Shown one piece after another: positions 33,677 through 37,423 of a stretch of DNA of 37,423 nucleotides. Source of the stretch: Actinomycetes bacterium (GTDB lineage: Bacteria > Actinomycetota > Actinomycetes > Streptosporangiales > Streptosporangiaceae). A model generated the notes under the pieces. The model was not told the origin of the DNA, searched no databases, and saw only the letters and a list, made by a program, of their open reading frames with translations. The stretch covers positions 1 through 37,423 of the forward strand of contig JAOPYM010000501.1 of assembly GCA_025964615.1 (NCBI GenBank). The letters run 5' to 3'. Numbering within the stretch: the stretch's first letter is position 1; each line of letters starts with the position of its first letter. The translations under genes and the position numbers were made by a program.

Positions 33677-34483
33677 GTGAGCGTGCTCGACGAGATCTTG
33701 GACGGTGTCCGGGCCGATCTCGCCGAACGACAGCAAGAAGTGTCGCTCGAGGCCCTCAAGGACATGGCCGCCGCCGCACCACCCCCGCGTGACGCCCTCG
33801 GCGCCCTGCGGAGCGACGGCGTATCGGTGATCGCCGAAGTCAAGCGCAGCAGCCCCTCCAAGGGCGCGCTCGCGGCCATCGCCGACCCGGCCGCCCTGGC
33901 CAGGGACTACGAGGCGGGCGGCGCGAAGGTCATCAGCGTTCTCACCGAGCGGCGCCGGTTCGGCGGCAGTCTCGCCGACCTCGCCGAGGTACGGGCCAAC
34001 GTCGACATCTCGGTGCTGCGCAAGGACTTCATCGTCACCTCCTACCAGCTGTGGGAGGCCCGCGCGCATGGCGCTGACCTCGCCCTGCTGATCGTTGCGG
34101 CCCTCGAGCAGGACGCCCTGGTGTCCCTGGTGGAACGCGCCGAGTCCATCGGGCTGACCCCGCTGGTCGAGGTGCACACCGAGGAGGAGGCGGCCCGCGC
34201 CATCGATGCCGGAGCGAAGATCATCGGAGTCAACGCCCGGGACCTGCGGACCCTCAAGGTGGACCGCGGCGTATTCGCCCGGGTGGCCCCGCTGATCCCG
34301 AAGGAGATCGTCAAGGTCGCCGAGTCGGGGGTGCGGGGCCCGCACGACCTGCTCGCCTATGCCTCCTCCGGAGCGGACGCGGTGCTCGTCGGCGAGAGCC
34401 TGGTCACCGGCAGGGACCCGCGCGCCGCCGTGGCCGATCTGGTCGCCGCAGGAGCGCACCCGGCGCTCCGCCAGGGCAAGTAG
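33677..34483 (+). CDS. trpC: Indole-3-glycerol phosphate synthase
   Basis: 268 residues of a TIM-barrel enzyme that closes the ring of CdRP to indole-3-glycerol phosphate. Family blocks are [13 protein letters not shown] (catalytic lysine), [72 protein letters not shown] and [14 protein letters not shown] 33677 is preceded by GAGGGG at 10 bases. It is the first enzyme gene of a trpC-trpB-trpA set. The 133 bases upstream (33543-33676) contain no other gene and may hold the promoter. Confidence 0.97.
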   Translation: MSVLDEILDGVRADLAERQQEVSLEALKDMAAAAPPPRDALGALRSDGVSVIAEVKRSSPSKGALAAIADPAALARDYEAGGAKVISVLTERRRFGGSLADLAEVRANVDISVLRKDFIVTSYQLWEARAHGADLALLIVAALEQDALVSLVERAESIGLTPLVEVHTEEEAARAIDAGAKIIGVNARDLRTLKVDRGVFARVAPLIPKEIVKVAESGVRGPHDLLAYASSGADAVLVGESLVTGRDPRAAVADLVAAGAHPALRQGK

Positions 34484-34499
34484 GGTTAAGGGCATGCCG

Positions 34500-34547
34500 A
34501 TGGAACCCCTGCGCGAACGATGGCGCGCTTATCCCGCATTCAGATAA
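34500..34547 (+). CDS. Tiny ORF between trpC and trpB (possible leader peptide)
   Basis: 15 codons (MEPLRERWRAYPAFR), with AAGGG 7 bases before ATG 34500 and a single Trp codon at 34521. Another in-frame ATG lies two codons upstream (34494). Two hairpins overlap its coding region. Some streptomycetes carry a small trpM/trpX gene at this place, but the sequence does not resemble TrpM as I know it. Translation is unproven. Confidence 0.35.
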   Translation: MEPLRERWRAYPAFR

Positions 34548-34549
34548 GC
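34511..34549 (+). promoter_or_regulatory. Overlapping hairpins before trpB
   Basis: Stem 1: GCGCG (34511-34515) with CGCGC (34524-34528). Stem 2: GCTTATC (34527-34533) with GATAAGC (34543-34549). The stems share two bases and so compete. The Trp codon of the tiny ORF lies against stem 1. No T-run follows, so an effect on translation of trpB is more likely than termination, if there is any effect. Confidence 0.3.
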
Positions 34550-34583
34550 CCTCGCTCCTCTTCGTACGACAGGACTCTTCACG

Positions 34584-35810
34584 ATGACCATCGACGCCGT
34601 GCGCAGCGCGTCCGCAGTACCCGATGAGAGCGGCCATTTCGGGCTGTTCGGCGGGCGGTTCGCCCCCGAGGCCCTGATGGCGGCCCTCGACCATCTCGCC
34701 AAGGAGTTCGCCGCCGCCCAGCAGGCCCCGGAGTTCCTGGCGGAACTGGACGACCTGTTCACCAACTACGCCGGGCGGCCCAGCCTGCTCACCGAGGCCA
34801 AGCGGTTCTCCGCGCACGCGGGCGGGGCGCGCGTCCTGCTCAAGCGCGAGGACCTCAACCACACCGGCTCGCACAAGGTCAACAACGTGCTCGGCCAGGC
34901 GCTGCTGACCAAGCGGATGGGCAAGACCCGCATCATCGCCGAGACCGGCGCCGGTCAGCACGGCGTGGCCACCGCGACCGCCGCGGCCCTGCTCGACCTG
35001 GAATGCACCGTCTACATGGGCGAGGTCGACATCGAGCGGCAGGCCCTGAACGTCGCCCGAATGCGGATGCTCGGCGCCGAGGTGATCCCGGTCAGGACCG
35101 GCAGCCGTACCCTCAAGGACGCCTGCAATGAGGCGTTCCGCGACTGGGTCGCGTCGGTCGACCACACCCACTACTGCATCGGCACCGTGATGGGCCCGGA
35201 TCCCTTCCCGATGATGGTCCGCCAGTTCCAGCGGGTCATCGGCGTTGAGGCCCGCGAGCAGGTCCTGGCGCTCACCGGGAAGCTGCCCGACGCGGTCGTC
35301 GCCTGCGTGGGAGGCGGGTCCAACGCGATCGGCATCTTCCACGCCTTCATCCCCGACGAGGGCGTACGGCTGTACGGGTTCGAAGCGGCCGGCGACGGCG
35401 TCGAAACGGGCCGGCATGCGGCCACGATCACCGCCGGTTCGGTGGGTGTCATCCACGGGATGCGCACCTACCTGCTACAGGACGACGAGGGCCAGACCAT
35501 CGAATCGCACTCGATCTCCGCGGGCCTGGACTACCCGGGCGTGGGGCCCGAGCACTCCTGGCTGCACGACACCGGCCGCGCCGACTACCGGCCGATCACC
35601 GATGCCGAGGCGATGGACGCGTTCGCGCTGCTCTGCCGTACCGAGGGCATCATCCCGGCCATCGAGTCGGCGCACGCACTCGCGGGCGCGCTCAAGGTCG
35701 GCAGGGAACTCGGACCGGAGGCCACCCTCGTGGTGTGCCTGTCCGGGCGCGGTGACAAGGACATGCACACGGCCGCCGAGTACTTCGGTTTCATGGAGGC
35801 GGGGCAGTGA
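34584..35810 (+). CDS. trpB: Tryptophan synthase beta chain
   Basis: 408 residues. Lys98 in [13 protein letters not shown] is the pyridoxal phosphate lysine; [14 protein letters not shown] carries the catalytic Glu; [10 protein letters not shown] binds the cofactor phosphate; and LSGRGDKD ends the fold. It makes tryptophan from indole and serine, with indole channelled from the alpha subunit. Its stop overlaps the trpA GTG start by four bases (GTGA), giving coupled synthesis of the complex. ATG 34584 has AGGA about 11 bases upstream. Confidence 0.98.
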   Translation: MTIDAVRSASAVPDESGHFGLFGGRFAPEALMAALDHLAKEFAAAQQAPEFLAELDDLFTNYAGRPSLLTEAKRFSAHAGGARVLLKREDLNHTGSHKVNNVLGQALLTKRMGKTRIIAETGAGQHGVATATAAALLDLECTVYMGEVDIERQALNVARMRMLGAEVIPVRTGSRTLKDACNEAFRDWVASVDHTHYCIGTVMGPDPFPMMVRQFQRVIGVEAREQVLALTGKLPDAVVACVGGGSNAIGIFHAFIPDEGVRLYGFEAAGDGVETGRHAATITAGSVGVIHGMRTYLLQDDEGQTIESHSISAGLDYPGVGPEHSWLHDTGRADYRPITDAEAMDAFALLCRTEGIIPAIESAHALAGALKVGRELGPEATLVVCLSGRGDKDMHTAAEYFGFMEAGQ

Positions 35811-36598
35811 GCGTTCAGCGCGCGTACGACAGGGCGAAGGCCGAGAACCGGGCAGCGCTGGTCGGCTACCTGCCCGCCGGATTCCCCTCCTACGAGGGTG
35901 CGGTCAAGGCCGCGAAGGCCATGGTCGAGGGTGGCTGCGACGTCATCGAGATCGGGCTGCCCTACACCGACCCGCTGATGGACGGCCCGACCATCCAGGA
36001 CGCCGTGCACCAGGCGCTGACCGGCGGGATCCGGCTCGCGGACGTGTTCCGTACCGTCGAGGCGGTCGCCGCCACCGGCGTGCCGACCCTGGTGATGACG
36101 TACTACAACCCGGTCGACAGGTACGGGGTGGACCGCTTCGCCCGGGACCTGCTGTCCGCGGGCGGCGCGGGGCTGATCACCCCGGACCTCACGCCGGAGG
36201 AGGGCGGGGAGTGGCTTGCCGCCGCTGACGCCTATGACCTGGACAAGGTGTTCCTGGTCGCGCTGAGCTCCACCGACGAGCGGATCGAGAAGATCACAAA
36301 CGTCTGCCGGGGGTTCGTCTACGCCGCGTCGCTGATGGGCGTCACCGGTGCCCGCACCGTGGTCGACACCGGAGCCGCCCACCTGGTCGAACGGACCAGG
36401 AAGTTCACCTCCCTGCCCGTGGGGCTGGGTCTGGGGGTCGGCAACGGCGCCCAGGCCGCCGAGGTGGCGCAGTTCGCGGACGGTGTGATCGTCGGCTCGG
36501 CCTTCATCCGCCGCCTCCTCGACGCACCGTCGGAGGCCGAGGGCCTCACCGCCGTACGGGAACTGGCCGCCGAGCTCGCCGAGGGTGTCCGGCGCTGA
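35807..36598 (+). CDS. trpA: Tryptophan synthase alpha chain
   Basis: 263 residues, TIM barrel. Catalytic Glu48 lies in [12 protein letters not shown] and Asp59 in LMDGPTIQ. Later blocks are [37 protein letters not shown] and [12 protein letters not shown]. It cleaves indole-3-glycerol phosphate to indole and glyceraldehyde 3-phosphate. GTG 35807 overlaps the trpB stop. A weak inverted repeat (GGCAC...GTGCC, 36622-36640) about 24 bases after the stop might be a terminator. Confidence 0.98.
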   Translation: MSVQRAYDRAKAENRAALVGYLPAGFPSYEGAVKAAKAMVEGGCDVIEIGLPYTDPLMDGPTIQDAVHQALTGGIRLADVFRTVEAVAATGVPTLVMTYYNPVDRYGVDRFARDLLSAGGAGLITPDLTPEEGGEWLAAADAYDLDKVFLVALSSTDERIEKITNVCRGFVYAASLMGVTGARTVVDTGAAHLVERTRKFTSLPVGLGLGVGNGAQAAEVAQFADGVIVGSAFIRRLLDAPSEAEGLTAVRELAAELAEGVRR

Positions 36599-36688
36599 CC
36601 GGCTTTTGGCGATGTTCTGACGGCACGCTTATCGTGTGCCGCGTAACGTACCTGGCGCTGGCAGCCCGATGACCCGGAAGGACCGACG

Positions 36689-37186
36689 ATGGTGACCGAG
36701 ACCGCCGCGCTGCGAATCACGTGGCCGGTGATCCAGCCGTGGATCACCACCGCCGCCCGGCTGGGTCTGGCCGCGGTGCTGTTCCTGGCCGGCTGGGCGA
36801 AGTTCAGGGAAGCCTCGGCCCTGCAGAAGCTGGCAGTCTCGGACTACCAGATCCTGCCGCAGAGCATGGTCGGCGCCGTCGGGATCGGGTTGCCGATCCT
36901 GGAGATGGCGCTGGCCGTCATGCTCGTGGCCGGCTTCGCCACCCGCTTCGTGGCGGTCGCTGGCGGCCTGCTGATGATCATCTTCATCGCCGGGATCATC
37001 TCCGCCTGGTCGCGTGGACTGAAGATCAACTGTGGTTGCTTCGGTGGTGCGGGGACGGTCGTCGATCCGCACTACCTGCGGGAGATCTTCCGGGATCTCG
37101 GCTTCCTCGCGATGGCCGCCTGGATTGTGGTGTGGCCCAAGAGCAGGCTCGCAGTGGACCGGTTGCTCGGCTTGTACGGCGAATGA
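36689..37186 (+). CDS. MauE/DoxX-like redox membrane protein
   Basis: 165 residues with four membrane helices (about 20-40, 62-82, 88-108, 135-150). The motif LKINCGCFGGAG after helix 3 is characteristic of MauE/DoxX-type proteins linked to thiol redox chemistry. ATG 36689 follows GGAAGGA. The next gene, 44 bp on, begins a membrane-anchored DsbA-like oxidoreductase, so this protein probably recycles electrons for that partner in periplasmic disulfide formation. Membership in the MauE-like group is well supported; the redox pairing is inference. Confidence 0.88.
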   Translation: MVTETAALRITWPVIQPWITTAARLGLAAVLFLAGWAKFREASALQKLAVSDYQILPQSMVGAVGIGLPILEMALAVMLVAGFATRFVAVAGGLLMIIFIAGIISAWSRGLKINCGCFGGAGTVVDPHYLREIFRDLGFLAMAAWIVVWPKSRLAVDRLLGLYGE

Positions 37187-37230
37187 CATGCCATGCCCCC
37201 CCGGCATGGACCCCCGTTGAAGGAGAACCG

Positions 37231-37423
37231 ATGAGCAAGGCTGCTCGGCAGCGCACGGCCCGCGATCGACTCGCCGAGGAGCGCAAGAAGCAGGCTCAGC
37301 GGGACAAGCAGAGGCGCGCGACGCTGATCAGCGTGATCGCGGTCGCCGTCCTCGCACTGGTGGTCGGCGGCGGCGTCTACTACGCCAACCAGAAGGACAA
37401 GCGCGCGCAGGTCGCCTCGTCCT
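37231..37423 (+). CDS. DsbA-like thiol oxidoreductase, N-terminus only
   Basis: The first 64 residues before the window ends: a basic, charged cytoplasmic start (KAARQRTARDRLAEERKKQAQRD), then one membrane helix (TLISVIAVAVLALVVGGGVYYA), then the beginning of an exported part. This N-terminus is typical of actinobacterial membrane-anchored thioredoxin-fold (DsbA/DSBA) proteins, and the preceding MauE-like gene supports that. The active-site CxxC is outside the window. AAGGAG lies 6 bases before ATG 37231. Confidence 0.7.
   Translation, partial: MSKAARQRTARDRLAEERKKQAQRDKQRRATLISVIAVAVLALVVGGGVYYANQKDKRAQVASS

Noticed and set aside
1-37423. tRNA, rRNA and CRISPR loci
   Set aside because: No cloverleaf with a CCA-proximal T-loop pattern, no rRNA segments, and no regularly spaced short direct repeats were seen.

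Overview
The window is about 37.4 kb of very GC-rich chromosomal DNA. It has tightly packed genes, many GTG starts, four-base ATGA/GTGA overlaps and many actinobacterial families: a PknB-type kinase, an FHA protein, the TIGR03085 and TIGR02234 families, an HGxxPAAW protein and an HTH-STAND-WD40 protein. This points to an actinomycete, most likely from Streptosporangiales. The order-level placement is inference from gene content only.

Layout. 1-2.2 kb (minus): a Ser/Thr kinase running off the left edge, an FHA protein and a small lipoprotein. 2.3-7.8 kb (plus): two large HTH-headed proteins, the second a membrane-anchored STAND NTPase with 14 WD40 repeats, ending at a strong hairpin. 7.9-9.0 kb (minus): a frameshifted and truncated L-lactate permease pseudogene. 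9.15-12.2 kb (plus): a T4-like RNA-repair pair, an Rnl1-type RNA ligase and a Pnkp-type polynucleotide kinase/phosphatase. The ligase is interrupted inside its active-site KxDG(S) motif by a 368-residue LAGLIDADG-bearing intein. 12.5-14.7 kb: an FAD oxidoreductase and two genes that both lack their 5' ends (histidine kinase, metallo-hydrolase) meeting head to head, a probable deletion scar.

14.8-20.6 kb (plus): a five-gene chain (ZIP metal transporter, amino acid/amine permease, IclR-type DNA-binding domain alone, copper amine oxidase, second permease). Every junction is a four-base ATGA overlap, which suggests one coupled unit for amine uptake and oxidation. 20.6-23.0 kb (minus): an acyl-CoA dehydrogenase and a winged-helix/AlkZ-like protein. 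23.1-25.0 kb (plus): a glutamine amidotransferase-like protein and a zinc-dependent glucose dehydrogenase-like enzyme. 25.0-26.9 kb (minus): a HEAT-like protein and a TIGR03085 protein. 27.0-30.6 kb (plus): a heterodimeric ABC exporter. 30.7-31.2 kb: a cold-shock gene with a leader terminator. 31.2-36.6 kb (plus): hisI, a Trp-associated membrane protein, an HGxxPAAW protein, an atypical response regulator, a DUF2752 protein, trpC, a tiny ORF, trpB and trpA. 36.7 kb to the end: a MauE/DoxX-like membrane protein and the start of a DsbA-like thiol oxidoreductase.

The least explained non-coding signal is a long palindrome present three times (about 22.98, 28.75 and 33.06 kb) with nearly identical 26-29 base arms. 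Two copies lie beside the same promoter-like string (TAGCGT, then exactly 7 bases, then ATG). The third lies inside the end of an ABC transporter gene and encodes its C-terminal tail. The most striking protein-coding signal is the intein in the RNA ligase catalytic motif. No rRNA, tRNA, CRISPR array or complete insertion sequence was recognised.
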